Shown here one piece after another: positions 17,649 to 26,909 of a stretch of DNA of 64,000 nt. The stretch is from Acetobacteraceae bacterium (lineage in GTDB: Bacteria > Pseudomonadota > Alphaproteobacteria > Acetobacterales > Acetobacteraceae), in contig CP039460.1 in assembly GCA_004843345.1 (NCBI GenBank), forward strand, positions 1,104,921 through 1,168,920, written 5' to 3'. Both the position numbers and the translations under genes were made by a program. A model generated the notes under the pieces. The model saw only the letters and a list, made by a program, of their open reading frames with translations, was not told the origin of the DNA and did no database searches. Each line of letters starts with the position of its first letter. Positions within the stretch are counted from its first letter, which is position 1.

Positions 17649-18347
17649 ATGGTGAATTTTTTTCTGAAAAAAAGAGAGCAGGAGACTTTTCAACTTTCTG
17701 ATCTCTCTCTGCAACTCAATAAATTTTCCATTACGTTAAAGAATCACCCTATTTTTTTTATGGATCATTTTGAGACCTCGCTTTCTGGATGGACGCTCCT
17801 GCATGGCTTGAATGGAAGTGGAAAAAGTACCTTTATCCGTGCGATGCTTGGGCTGTTTCCAACGGTGCATGGGACATTGCGCCTTTTAGGACAGTCGCCG
17901 CAGAAGGCGCGATCTTTGGTCGGTTATATGTCTCAAAAGAGGGAAGAAAATGCCCTTTTTTTACCAACTTTAAGTCATGTCGAGGCGGCCATCCCTTCAA
18001 GTTCTGGTCTGTTTTCTTTTCGAAAAAGAAAAGCGGAAGCTTTGTCTCTTTTGGAGGAGTGTGGCGCAGGACATTTAGCGAATCGTCCTCTAAAAGTGCT
18101 TTCTGGCGGGGAGCGGCAAAAAATTGCATTGGCGCAAGCAATCGCTGGCAATCCAAGACTTCTAATTTTGGATGAGCCTTTTATCGCTCTTGATTTTAAG
18201 ACCCGTGAGGAAATGGTACGGCTTCTAAGGTTTTTAGAACAAAAGAGAAGGATCGGGATTTTTATTACAACACATGAAGATGTTTCGTTTCTACCCTCCG
18301 AAAGGAGAGATCTTTATCTCCGAAATGGAAGCCTTTCCTGTGCATGA
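17649..18347 (+). CDS. Metal ABC transporter ATP-binding protein (ZnuC-like)
   Basis: 232 residues, cytoplasmic ATPase of a metal importer. Walker A GLNGSGKST (about 57), signature LSGGERQKIALAQA, Walker B LLILDEPF and the switch His in TTHED are all present. The gene for the permease overlaps its 3' end, and the permease is of the ABC-3 (zinc/manganese) class, which gives the assignment. No substrate-binding protein gene is adjacent. Confidence 0.85.
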   Translation: MVNFFLKKREQETFQLSDLSLQLNKFSITLKNHPIFFMDHFETSLSGWTLLHGLNGSGKSTFIRAMLGLFPTVHGTLRLLGQSPQKARSLVGYMSQKREENALFLPTLSHVEAAIPSSSGLFSFRKRKAEALSLLEECGAGHLANRPLKVLSGGERQKIALAQAIAGNPRLLILDEPFIALDFKTREEMVRLLRFLEQKRRIGIFITTHEDVSFLPSERRDLYLRNGSLSCA

Positions 18348-19173
18348 ATTGTTTTTAAATGCTTTTTTTGGCAGTTTTTTCGTTGCTCTTCTTGCTGGAA
18401 TTTTGGGTTGGATGATGTTGTTGCGGGGGCAGGCTTTTGCGGCGCATGCCTTGCCCGATATTGGTTTTAGTGGTGCTTCTGTGGCCTTGGTTTTTGGGGT
18501 TAATCCCATTTTTGGACTGCTCTTGGCCTCTTTAGGCGGCGCTTGGGTGATGGAGGCGTTTAGTTTTTATGAAAAAAAGAGTGATTTGAGTGTGGATAGG
18601 AATGCCTCTGACCGTTTGACAGGTCTTGTTCTAGCTGGGAGTCTAGCACTTGGGATGGGCGTTTTAGAAGCATTTCATGCCTCAGAATCAGACACGATTG
18701 AGCTCTTATTTGGTGGATTGATGCATTTGTCCTTAGAGACTTTGTGGCTTTTGGCTGGAATGAGCCTTTTTTGTCTCATTGGATTGTTGTTTTTATATCG
18801 TCCCTTACTCTTTTCAGCGCTTGCACCAGAGATGGCGATTGTGCGGGGCGCAAACACATGGTGGGTTGGCATGGGGTTTATGACTTTAGCCGCTCTTGGT
18901 TGTGCTGTTTGTGCCGAAATTGCGGGGGCGTTACTGGCCTTTAGCTTGATTATCGGGCCGGCGTCGGCGGCTTTTGTTCTTAACCTTTCTCCGCTCAAAG
19001 GAATGATTTTTTCCGCGATTGTAGCGCTGATTCTAAGTTGGGGGGGCATTGCGCTCTACGGCTTAACGGGACTGCCGCCAGCTTTCTGGATTGGGTTAGG
19101 GGCTGTACTGAGTTATTTGATTGGGATTTTTCTAAGAAGATATTTTGGCGAAAAGCCAGAATTCGTTGCATGA
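18325..19173 (+). CDS. Metal ABC transporter permease, ABC-3 family (ZnuB-like)
   Basis: About 283 residues with seven or eight hydrophobic segments. The region LLRGQAFAAHALPDIGFSGASVAL matches the ABC-3 family used for zinc or manganese uptake. The start is taken as the ATG at 18325, overlapping the ATPase gene by 23 bases, with AAAGGAGAG some 15 bases upstream; an in-frame ATG at 18274 would add 17 polar residues with no support. A tRNA gene follows 50 bases downstream. Confidence 0.85.
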   Translation: MEAFPVHELFLNAFFGSFFVALLAGILGWMMLLRGQAFAAHALPDIGFSGASVALVFGVNPIFGLLLASLGGAWVMEAFSFYEKKSDLSVDRNASDRLTGLVLAGSLALGMGVLEAFHASESDTIELLFGGLMHLSLETLWLLAGMSLFCLIGLLFLYRPLLFSALAPEMAIVRGANTWWVGMGFMTLAALGCAVCAEIAGALLAFSLIIGPASAAFVLNLSPLKGMIFSAIVALILSWGGIALYGLTGLPPAFWIGLGAVLSYLIGIFLRRYFGEKPEFVA

Positions 19174-19223
19174 CCCCTTGCAAACGTCTTTAAAATGGCG
19201 TTAGGAAAGAGAAGCTCTGATGT

Positions 19224-19300
19224 CGGAGCGTAGCTCAGCCTGGTAGAGCGCTACGTTCGGGACGTAGAGGCCGGAGGTTCGAATCCTCTCGCTCCGACCA
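19224..19300 (+). tRNA. tRNA-Pro (anticodon CGG)
   Basis: 77 bases including an encoded CCA. The acceptor stem CGGAGCG pairs with CGCTCCG; D arm GCTCAGCCTGGTAGAGC; anticodon stem CTACG/CGTAG with loop TTCGGGA, giving anticodon CGG; T arm GAGGTTCGAATCCTC. The C1-G72 pair and A73 fit bacterial proline tRNAs. Confidence 0.96.
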
Positions 19301-19310
19301 TTCAGAATAG

Positions 19311-20303
19311 CTAAAATGTCTCTTCCGAAGGACAAATGATCTCTCCAAGGAGATTGACGGCTTCTTCTGAATCATTCAGACAAGGAATGACTGCGAAATT
19401 TTCTCCCCCTTCTTTTAAGAAAATTTCTTTTATTTCTCGCCCTAATTCATCAAGTGTTTCCAGGCAGTCTGAAAAAAATCCTGGTGCCATAATGGCTAAA
19501 TTCTTAATGCCATGATGTGCAAGATTTTTGACAGTATCAACGGTATAGGGTTGAAGCCATTCCGCCCCTCCAAAACGGGATTGATAGGTTAGGGGCATTT
19601 CCTCTTCGGAAAGCTGCATTTTCTCACGCAGTTTTTGGGCGGTAAAAAGACAATCTTGGGGATAAAGATAATCTTTTTCAGCCATTTTTTTTGGAATGCC
19701 GTGAAATGAGAGAAGAATTTTTTCAGGACTGAAAGAAAGCTTTGTGAGCTCTTTTTGTAAATGGCTTGTGAGGGCAGAAAGATAGAGGTCACTTTTGGCA
19801 AAGGCGGGCACAACAGTAATAGCTGGCTGATTAGTGAGCGTTAAAAGATGTTTGTAAACCGCATCTAAAGCGCTGGCATGCGTTGTGGCAGAATATTGAG
19901 GATAAAGAGGTAGGATCAGAATTTTGTGGCAGTGCTTTTTCTGCAAAGAATCTATTTTCTCTGCAACAGAGGGCGTGCCGTAACGCATTGCCCATTCGAC
20001 CTGAATTTCTTTATCGGCGAGACGGTGTGCTAAAAGTTCTGCCTGCCGTCTCGTATAATAGCGTAAGGGACTGCCATCCTTTGCTTCATCCCAAATGCGC
20101 TGATAATTGCGCCCTGTGATAAAAGGGCGTCGAGGTAAGATCATCAGGTGCAGAATGGTTTTCCATAAAATCGGCGGAAGATTCACGATACGGTGGTCTG
20201 AAAGAAATTCTTTGAGATAGCGCCGAATGGAAAAATAGTCTGTGGCTTCAGGTGTGCCTAAATTGATCAGCAGGACACCAGTTTTCTTTTTGCTAAAGGG
20301 CAT
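19311..20303 (-). CDS. hemH: Ferrochelatase
   Basis: Inserts Fe2+ into protoporphyrin IX, the last step of haem synthesis. 330 residues. Motifs: [12 protein letters not shown] at the N-terminus, the catalytic His in LLSFHGIPK, and the C-terminal signature [15 protein letters not shown]. It lies six bases downstream of asd on the same strand, so it is probably cotranscribed. The stop is TAG, ten bases from the tRNA end on the other strand. Confidence 0.96.
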   Translation of the reverse strand: MPFSKKKTGVLLINLGTPEATDYFSIRRYLKEFLSDHRIVNLPPILWKTILHLMILPRRPFITGRNYQRIWDEAKDGSPLRYYTRRQAELLAHRLADKEIQVEWAMRYGTPSVAEKIDSLQKKHCHKILILPLYPQYSATTHASALDAVYKHLLTLTNQPAITVVPAFAKSDLYLSALTSHLQKELTKLSFSPEKILLSFHGIPKKMAEKDYLYPQDCLFTAQKLREKMQLSEEEMPLTYQSRFGGAEWLQPYTVDTVKNLAHHGIKNLAIMAPGFFSDCLETLDELGREIKEIFLKEGGENFAVIPCLNDSEEAVNLLGEIICPSEETF

Positions 20304-20308
20304 AAAGT

Positions 20309-21337
20309 TTACGACGTTTTAGGCGTTAGTTTTTTCTCTTTAAGGAGGTATTCTGCGATTTGAATGGCATTCAGAGCAGCACCTTTCCGAATATTATCCG
20401 CAGCACACCAGAAAGAAAGTGTGTTTTCCTGACTGGCATCTATTCTTAGGCGGGAAATAAAAACTTCATCTTCTCCAACGACTTCAACAGGGGTGATATA
20501 ACCACCATCTTCGGGTTGATCCATAACAATGACGCCAGGCATTTTTTTGAGGGCGTCTCTGGCTTTTTGCAGGTTGATTTTCTTTTTACATTGCACATTG
20601 AGGCTCTCACTATGTCCAATAAAGACAGGGACACGCACGCAGGTTGCATGAAGCTGAAGATCTGGATCAAGGATTTTTTTAATCTCAACTTCCATTTTCC
20701 ATTCTTCCTTGGTGCGTCCATCTTTGAGAAAAGAATCAATATGGGGGATAAGATTGAAAGCAATTTGTTTTGAAAAAACGTCAGATTCTATTGCATCGTT
20801 GACGAAGCTTTTTTTGGTTTGATTGTAAAGTTCGTCCATAGCTGCTTTTCCAGCGCCAGAAACGGATTGATAGGTTGAGACAACCGCCCTTTTTACACCA
20901 AAAACATCGTTAAGGGCTTTTAGAGGCAAGGCCATTTGGATTGTCGAGCAGTTGGGATTTGCGATAATATTGCGGGGAATTTTTTGCAGAGCCTGTGGGT
21001 TGATTTCAGGAATGACCAGAGGGACATCAGGCTCCATCCGAAAATGGCTGGAATTATCAATGACAAGACAGCCTGCCTTGGCAGCAATCGGTGCATATTT
21101 TTTAGATTCACTGGCGCTGGTCGCAAAAAGGGCAATATCAAAGCCTGAAAAATCGAATTTTTCCATATTTTGCAGGGTAAGAACGGTGTTTTCGCCAAAA
21201 GAGACTTGCCTTCCTGCACCCCGTGCGGAGCAAAGTGCCGCAATTTCTCGAATAGGGAATTCACGCTCTGCCAAAATGCGAAGCATTTCGCGACCTACAA
21301 TGCCACGTGCACCGACGACAACGACGTTGAATTTCAT
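20309..21337 (-). CDS. asd: Aspartate-semialdehyde dehydrogenase
   Basis: Reduces aspartyl phosphate to aspartate semialdehyde in the lysine, threonine, methionine and diaminopimelate pathway. 342 residues. Rossmann motif VVGARGIVGREML, active-site Cys in ANPNCSTIQM (about 133), and the substrate-binding Arg/His region CVRVPVFIGHSES. AGGAAT lies upstream of the ATG. It is followed closely by hemH and preceded 41 bases upstream by the secreted protein gene. Confidence 0.96.
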   Translation of the reverse strand: MKFNVVVVGARGIVGREMLRILAEREFPIREIAALCSARGAGRQVSFGENTVLTLQNMEKFDFSGFDIALFATSASESKKYAPIAAKAGCLVIDNSSHFRMEPDVPLVIPEINPQALQKIPRNIIANPNCSTIQMALPLKALNDVFGVKRAVVSTYQSVSGAGKAAMDELYNQTKKSFVNDAIESDVFSKQIAFNLIPHIDSFLKDGRTKEEWKMEVEIKKILDPDLQLHATCVRVPVFIGHSESLNVQCKKKINLQKARDALKKMPGVIVMDQPEDGGYITPVEVVGEDEVFISRLRIDASQENTLSFWCAADNIRKGAALNAIQIAEYLLKEKKLTPKTS

Positions 21338-21378
21338 GTTTTTATTCCTTTAATTCCCGTTTTTTGGGAAACTGCTTT

Positions 21379-22146
21379 TTAGTGCTGTCCGTTGCGATGT
21401 TGTGAGACGAGTTCTGGAGCGATTTCCATTTCACTATTTTCAAGCAAGTGTCCGTCTTTGGGGTGAGGGGAGTTATGTGTGACAAAGGCTCTTGTAATCT
21501 TAGGAAGATCACAGGATTCTCCCATTTTGATACGGCGTGCAAGCGGTTCCATCGGATTGATCACGGCGAGCAAATGTTTGCTTGAAATATTGATTTCATC
21601 AATATCAGTATAGGCAATACAGTCAGGTGCGACATTGCCTCGGTGGCGGAGTGGACGTGTGTAAGAATGCCCGTAAAGGATTTGCGGAACTTTGCGGGGA
21701 TTTCCCTTTTTATCATATTCAAAATAGAGGACATTCACCATCCAATAGTAATTTTGGGGATCTGCTTTGAGGGGAAGCCAGAAATTGCGGTCTTTAAAAG
21801 CAGCACGGGTGATGTTGTTATATTCTTGTGAGACTTTGATAAGGGTGCGCTCTTCATCCCATGAGAGATGCACGGCATTGACATGGATATTATCATCATC
21901 AAAGGCTTTATCGTAGAAATCCTGCTCATCTTTCATGCTCGCACGGAACGGAATATCGCTAAGCCAAGTTAGGATAACATAGTTGCCTTCTTGGCTATTG
22001 AGGGTGGAGGTTAGGATTTCCGCCTGTGCCGAAGTTGCATTTCCTAAGCCTGTAAAAACAGCCAAGAGAAAGAAAGCTTTCAGAGAGGAATGGCGTAAAA
22101 AAGAGGTCGATTTTAGGAGATTAAAAAAAGAGGACATGCTTCTCAT
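21379..22146 (-). CDS. Uncharacterised exported protein
   Basis: About 255 residues from ATG 22146 (a second ATG at 22137 is also possible). Signal peptide with hydrophobic AFFLLAVFTGLGNATSA and likely cleavage at SAQA-E. The longer open frame, up to 22305, overlaps the upstream oxygenase gene and adds residues without a signal character, so it is not used. The mature protein has many aromatic residues and a segment NFWLPLKADPQNYYWMVN; no family recognised. It lies between an oxygenase gene and asd on the same strand. Confidence 0.7.
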   Translation of the reverse strand: MRSMSSFFNLLKSTSFLRHSSLKAFFLLAVFTGLGNATSAQAEILTSTLNSQEGNYVILTWLSDIPFRASMKDEQDFYDKAFDDDNIHVNAVHLSWDEERTLIKVSQEYNNITRAAFKDRNFWLPLKADPQNYYWMVNVLYFEYDKKGNPRKVPQILYGHSYTRPLRHRGNVAPDCIAYTDIDEINISSKHLLAVINPMEPLARRIKMGESCDLPKITRAFVTHNSPHPKDGHLLENSEMEIAPELVSQHRNGQH

Positions 22147-22174
22147 TTTATACAGAAGTGGAATGAAAGAAGGA

Positions 22175-22813
22175 TTAGGCATGATGCCATTTTTTCCAAA
22201 GGGCGGAAAGGGTGTGGCGTTTAGTTTCCAGCCACGCTTTCCAGGAATGGTGCATATAGTTGAGTTGAATGGTTCGGCGTTGCCCCTCATAGGGAAGATG
22301 CCCATGCCAGCTATGATCTGAATTGGGGAAAATAATTAAGGTGCCGCCTTTTGGGGGAACGGCTCTTTCATTCGCCGTTTCAGAAACGAGATGTTTAGGG
22401 TCGGCACTATCGCAAAATTGGAGACATCCTGCATTTTCTGGCCATTCTTTGTCCAGAGGGTTGAAATAAAGCAAAATAGTGACCGCTTTGCTTTTTGAAT
22501 CACAATGCATTTTTCCGTCAGAGGGGCGGGTTTGTCCTCGAAGGGTTAAAAGCGTTGGAGGATTTTCGAGAGAGAGGTTAAACTTTTGCGCCACTTCTTT
22601 TTGCAGTTTTTCCCCTTCAAACTCTAAAAGCATTTGCTGAAATAAAGGGGCGTGACGGAAAGAAGCAGCAGGGAAAGAACCCCCTTGTGAAATCTCAGGA
22701 AAAAGGGGGGAGAGTTTATGAAATACCTCTGGAGAAAGAAAATTCTCAACCACAATATGGGGCGTTGGGTGGTTTCGTATTGGAGCGGAACGCAGGGCGT
22801 CATAGTTAAACAT
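22175..22813 (-). CDS. 2OG-Fe(II) oxygenase family protein
   Basis: 212 residues with a double-stranded beta-helix of the prolyl-hydroxylase type. The iron triad is visible as HCD (GKMHCDSKSK) and the distal His in HSWHGHLPYEG, followed by the 2-oxoglutarate-binding Arg in QRRTIQLNY. GGTLIIFPNSDHSWHGH is typical. The substrate, protein or small molecule, is unknown. First gene of the minus-strand run leading to asd and hemH. Confidence 0.82.
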   Translation of the reverse strand: MFNYDALRSAPIRNHPTPHIVVENFLSPEVFHKLSPLFPEISQGGSFPAASFRHAPLFQQMLLEFEGEKLQKEVAQKFNLSLENPPTLLTLRGQTRPSDGKMHCDSKSKAVTILLYFNPLDKEWPENAGCLQFCDSADPKHLVSETANERAVPPKGGTLIIFPNSDHSWHGHLPYEGQRRTIQLNYMHHSWKAWLETKRHTLSALWKKWHHA

Positions 22814-23024
22814 GGGGATGGAGCAGTCAATGTTGGGATGTTGGCAAGAGAGCTAAATGTTGTAACGGCGACTGTTGGAGAGTTTCCTTTTGTGATCTGC
22901 GAAGATTTAAAATCTTATTTTCATAAATTCTTTTCTAAATATAGGGAAAAAAGAACGAAAATAAAAATTTAATGCTAATATATTTAAGGGTGCTTTTAAA
23001 GAAGCCCAAAAGAGGAGGAGCGTT

Positions 23025-25814
23025 TTGAAACAGAAAGATCGTCAAAAAGACCAGCAGACGCTCTCAAAAGAGGGTGAATCTTCTGTTGGCTTTAAAAAAG
23101 AAATTGACTGTTTTGGAGGGATAAATGCGCTCTATCTGGAACAGCTTGAATCAGACTCTTTTTTAGATCCTTCGGACTTTCGTCCGTTTAAAAAACAAGA
23201 GTTTTTTCAATATTCAGACTCTTCAGAGCGTTCTTTGGCAAAGGATGTCGATATTTGGCGGCGTTATGGCTGGCGTACGGCAAAGCTTGATCCACTGGAA
23301 CGTAAAAAAACACCTGATGCCCTTCTTTCCTTAATGGAAAAAGCTTCAGAAAACCTTAAAAAGCAGGAAGCCTCACAGCTGGCGCTTTTGCAAAAAGCCT
23401 ATGGAACGCATATTGGTGCAGAATTTATGCACTTAGAAAATCCTAAGGAGCGTCAATGGTGGATTGAGCGTTTAGAAACGCCTTCAGAAGAGGCGGCGCT
23501 GCTTTCTCCGCAGGATATTTATACGGTTCTTAATAAAACAGAATTTTTTGAGAAATTTTGCCACCGTCAGTTTCCAGGGGTGCGCCGTTTTTCCTTGGAG
23601 GGGAGCGAATCTTTAGCCGTTGCGATTGAAGGGCTCTTAAAGGCCTTTGCAGGACAAGGTGGAAAAGAGATTGTTGTCGGACTTTCGCACCGTGGCCGTG
23701 TTAATCTTTTGGGGGGCGTTTTTGGCGCTGGGTGGGAGCGTGTTTTTGGAGAGTTTCTTTCCGATAAAGCCCCTGAAAATTTCACAGGCGGTGGTGATGT
23801 TAAATATCATTTAGGCTATCAAAGTGAACGGTTTTTTGCAGAAAATTCACAAAAGCTTGAAATAACGATTTTGCCGAACCCTTCACATTTGGAGGCGGTT
23901 GATGCGGTAAGCTTAGGGTACGTTCGGGCAAAGCAGGACGGAAGTCAAAGAGCGGAAAAAGAAAATTATGCTGCCTTATTGATTCATGGGGATACCGCTT
24001 TTGCTGGGCAAGGCGTTGTTTATGAATCATTGCAGATGAGTCAGCTTTCTGGCTATCAGACAGGTGGCACTATTCATTTAATTGTGAATAATCAGGTTGG
24101 CTTTACCCTTTCGCCCGAAGATGCTTATTCAGGGTCAAGCTGTGCAAGTTTGGGAAAAGCGTTTGAAATCCCTATTTTGCATTTAAATGCAGATTGTCCC
24201 GAAGAAATTGCAAAAGCGATGCGCTGGGCGGTCGCATGGCGTCAGGAATATCGGCGTGATATTATTATTGATCTGATTGGGTATCGGCGTTTAGGCCATA
24301 ATGAAACTGATGACGCCTCTTTTACACAGCCTTTGGCCGTGGAGGCGATTAGCAATCATCCCGGCGTTTTTGAGAAATATGGACAAAAGCTTTTGGCAGA
24401 GGGCAGGCTCTCTCCCAAAGAGGCTGAAAGAATTCAGCAAGAGACCCGTTCCTCGTTTGAAAAAGCCTTTAAAAAAGCGCAAGCAGATCAAGCTTTGGAA
24501 GAGCGCAAGCGTTTGTTTGTTGTTAAAACGCCAGATGAAGGTTTTGCCGTTCGTGATGACCGTGCTCCACGGATTCAGCCCATGACAGGTATTCCTTTTG
24601 AACGGATTCGGCGCATTTTAGGGGTTTTTGATCCAGAGCGTATTGCTGAAATTTGGCCAGGAAGTCAGCTTTCTCCAAGGCTTTCCCGTTTTTTGGAGGA
24701 GCGTAAGACACTCCGTGCGACCTTAAAGGCAAAGAATTTTGAAGATAAAATCTTGAGAGAGCACAATTTGGATTGGAGTACGGCAGAGGCACTCGCTTTA
24801 GGCAGTATTATTTTAGACGGGCATGGCATCCGTCTTGCTGGAGAGGATAGTGCAAGGGGGACATTTAGCCATCGGCATTTATTAACGACAGATCAAAAAA
24901 GCGGTGAGCGTTTTTCACTTTTAGAAAAATTGAGCCGTCGGCAAGGGCGTGTTGAGATTGTAGATAGTCTTTTGTCAGAATATGCGGCGATGGGTTTTGA
25001 ATATGGCTATGGTCTCGGAGATCCTCAAGTTTTAGGCATTTGGGAAGCCCAATTCGGTGATTTTGCCAATGGGGCGCAAGTTGTCATTGATCAGTTTATC
25101 GCTTCTGGGGAGGAGAAGTGGAATCAGCTTTCCAGTTTGGTTTTGCTTTTGCCCCATGGATATGAAGGGGGCGGGCCAGAACATACTTCGGCGAGGATTG
25201 AGCGCTATTTACAGCTTGCGGCACGCAATAATTTGCGAATTTGCATGCCTTCCAGCCCTGCCAGCTATTTTCATTTATTGCGCCGTCAGAAAACACGGCG
25301 TTGTCCAAAACCTTTGATTCTTTTTTCTCCAAAATCTCTTCTAAGGCGGAAAACAGCCCGTTCTGCCTTAGAAGAAATCGGTCCGCATACACGTTTTGAG
25401 CCGATTTTAAGAACGTTGACAGGTGCAAAACTCAAACAGACAGAGCGTCTTTTGATTTGCAGTGGAAAAATCTTTTATGATTTGGCTGAGGCTGTCGAGG
25501 AAAGAGAGTTGGAAAAAATTGGATTTTTACGGCTTGAGCAGTTTTATCCTTTCCCGATTCATGAGTTAATTACAGCCCTAAATGCGTGTGATGTTTTGAA
25601 AGAGGTCGTCTGGGTACAGGAAGAGCCTGAAAATATGGGGGCACGTTCTTTCATTCTGCCATGGATTTTAGAGGCACTGAAAGAAGTTGGAAAAGACTCT
25701 GTTAAGTTTTACGGGATTTCCCGTGAACCAACCTCTGGTGTAGCTTCTGGCTGGATGGGAACGCACCGAAAAGAGCAGGCGGAAATTGTCGAACAGGCGT
25801 TAAGTGCGTTCTGA
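23025..25814 (+). CDS. sucA: 2-oxoglutarate dehydrogenase E1 component
   Basis: ThDP-dependent decarboxylase subunit of the TCA-cycle 2-oxoglutarate dehydrogenase complex. 929 residues, close to the usual 930. Active-site segments are conserved: GLSHRGRVNLL, VKYHLGYQSE, HLEAVDAV, HGDTAFAGQGVVYE, NNQVGFT and GYRRLGHNETD. The C-terminus is GWMGTHRKEQ. The start is TTG at 23025 with a strong AGAGGAGGAG seven to ten bases upstream; no alternative in-frame ATG or GTG is near. The E2 gene sucB, usually next in acetic acid bacteria, does not follow; a terminator and a convergent gene do. Confidence 0.95.
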   Translation: MKQKDRQKDQQTLSKEGESSVGFKKEIDCFGGINALYLEQLESDSFLDPSDFRPFKKQEFFQYSDSSERSLAKDVDIWRRYGWRTAKLDPLERKKTPDALLSLMEKASENLKKQEASQLALLQKAYGTHIGAEFMHLENPKERQWWIERLETPSEEAALLSPQDIYTVLNKTEFFEKFCHRQFPGVRRFSLEGSESLAVAIEGLLKAFAGQGGKEIVVGLSHRGRVNLLGGVFGAGWERVFGEFLSDKAPENFTGGGDVKYHLGYQSERFFAENSQKLEITILPNPSHLEAVDAVSLGYVRAKQDGSQRAEKENYAALLIHGDTAFAGQGVVYESLQMSQLSGYQTGGTIHLIVNNQVGFTLSPEDAYSGSSCASLGKAFEIPILHLNADCPEEIAKAMRWAVAWRQEYRRDIIIDLIGYRRLGHNETDDASFTQPLAVEAISNHPGVFEKYGQKLLAEGRLSPKEAERIQQETRSSFEKAFKKAQADQALEERKRLFVVKTPDEGFAVRDDRAPRIQPMTGIPFERIRRILGVFDPERIAEIWPGSQLSPRLSRFLEERKTLRATLKAKNFEDKILREHNLDWSTAEALALGSIILDGHGIRLAGEDSARGTFSHRHLLTTDQKSGERFSLLEKLSRRQGRVEIVDSLLSEYAAMGFEYGYGLGDPQVLGIWEAQFGDFANGAQVVIDQFIASGEEKWNQLSSLVLLLPHGYEGGGPEHTSARIERYLQLAARNNLRICMPSSPASYFHLLRRQKTRRCPKPLILFSPKSLLRRKTARSALEEIGPHTRFEPILRTLTGAKLKQTERLLICSGKIFYDLAEAVEERELEKIGFLRLEQFYPFPIHELITALNACDVLKEVVWVQEEPENMGARSFILPWILEALKEVGKDSVKFYGISREPTSGVASGWMGTHRKEQAEIVEQALSAF

Positions 25815-25844
25815 GCAAGCTATTAAGTATAGGCAGAGATATAA

Positions 25845-25868
25845 AAAGGGCTGGTTTCCCAGCCCTTT
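25845..25868. terminator. Terminator after sucA
   Basis: AAAGGGCTGG, loop TTTC, CCAGCCCTTT; perfect 10-bp stem between convergent genes. The T tract after it is interrupted (GCATTTTT). Confidence 0.8.
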
Positions 25869-25893
25869 GCATTTTTAAAGAAAGTATTTTTCT

Positions 25894-26529
25894 TTAGAGG
25901 AGATAGGTTTCGTCATCGCCATGTTTTTTATGCAATCCTCTGAGGCATAAACCATAAGAAAGCGCCACAAATCCAAGCATGAGAAGCTCCATCGCAATCA
26001 AGAAGCCGAGAAATTGTAGGCTCGCACCGTTGAGGTTAAGAAAGAGAACAACACCGAGGAATGCTGTAATCACTCCTCCAAAAAGCACCCAAGCATAACC
26101 AGGTGCATGACGGCTATGGATGGCGACAAAAATTTGCCCAATGCCTGAAAAGATAAAAAGTGCTCCAAGAAATGCCGTGACAAAAATAGCGCCAGCCACG
26201 GGCTGAACGCACATGAGCAGACCGCCAATAAGCAGGCAAGTGCCCGTGAGAATGCTTTCCCAACGGTGGGCATGGTAGCGGAGATAATAAGAGGCGCTAT
26301 GGGCAAATCCCATTACGAGTTGGACGACACCGCCGATAATTAAACAGACGCCCAATAGGACGGTGCTGGCGAGGGTGAGAAACACAGGCGCACCGAGGGC
26401 TAAAAGTCCCAAGATTAAAAGGGCAATACCACAGCCGATAAACCATGCCGGATTTACCTTGAGAAGCGAGCCAATTTCCGCTTTGAGAATTTGGTCTGGT
26501 GTGATGTCGGATTCGGTAAGAAAGCTCAT
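25894..26529 (-). CDS. HdeD family (DUF308) membrane protein
   Basis: 211 residues with six predicted membrane segments arranged as repeated pairs (GIALLILGLLALG, LLGVCLIIGGVVQLVMGF, GTCLLIGGLLM, AFLGALFIFSGIGQIFVA and so on), the layout of the HdeD acid-resistance family. In enterobacteria HdeD supports survival at low pH, which would suit an organism that makes acid, but the function here is inferred. Monocistronic. Confidence 0.82.
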   Translation of the reverse strand: MSFLTESDITPDQILKAEIGSLLKVNPAWFIGCGIALLILGLLALGAPVFLTLASTVLLGVCLIIGGVVQLVMGFAHSASYYLRYHAHRWESILTGTCLLIGGLLMCVQPVAGAIFVTAFLGALFIFSGIGQIFVAIHSRHAPGYAWVLFGGVITAFLGVVLFLNLNGASLQFLGFLIAMELLMLGFVALSYGLCLRGLHKKHGDDETYLL

Positions 26530-26648
26530 TGAAAAATTCCTAAGCGTAAGATCATTATGAATCCAAGGGGCAAAGCAACAAAGGGGGCTTTCTCTGCCGA
26601 GGATAAAGATTAGAAATTGATGATAGGTTTAATTTTCCAAGAAGGAAA

Positions 26649-26909
26649 TCATTCCTTTTTCTTTTGAAAATAAAAATAGAGATTTTGCAATAGGGTAACA
26701 CCAAGTGCAGCGGGCAGGGCGCAGAAAAGGAGAAGTAAAAAGGTTTGCAGAGCCATCTTAAAGAGGAGAAGCCCTCCCAAGGCTAAAATGCCAGCAATCA
26801 GCCAAAAGCGCATCTTGGGCAGGGGCTTTGAAGAAAGCGGACGGAGCTGATTTCCCCGAAAAAGAAGAAAAACAGCCCCCCAGCCGAGCAAAAAGAGAAA
26901 CAAAATCAT
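26649..26909 (-). CDS. Small inner-membrane protein coupled to the PepSY gene
   Basis: 86 residues from the ATG at 26909, which overlaps the stop of the upstream gene as ATGA, with CGGAAAAA as ribosome site. Two or three hydrophobic segments (MILFLFLLGWGAVFLLF, WLIAGILALGGLLLF, FLLLLFCALPAALGVTLL) and a basic tail. Its position resembles the small DUF3325/DUF3649-type proteins that accompany PepSY proteins in iron-uptake operons; family membership was not verified. Confidence 0.68.
   Translation of the reverse strand: MILFLFLLGWGAVFLLFRGNQLRPLSSKPLPKMRFWLIAGILALGGLLLFKMALQTFLLLLFCALPAALGVTLLQNLYFYFQKKKE

Noticed and set aside
22718-22972. Plus-strand ORF opposite the 2OG oxygenase 5' end
   Set aside because: Shadow of the oxygenase gene; no homology or ribosome site.
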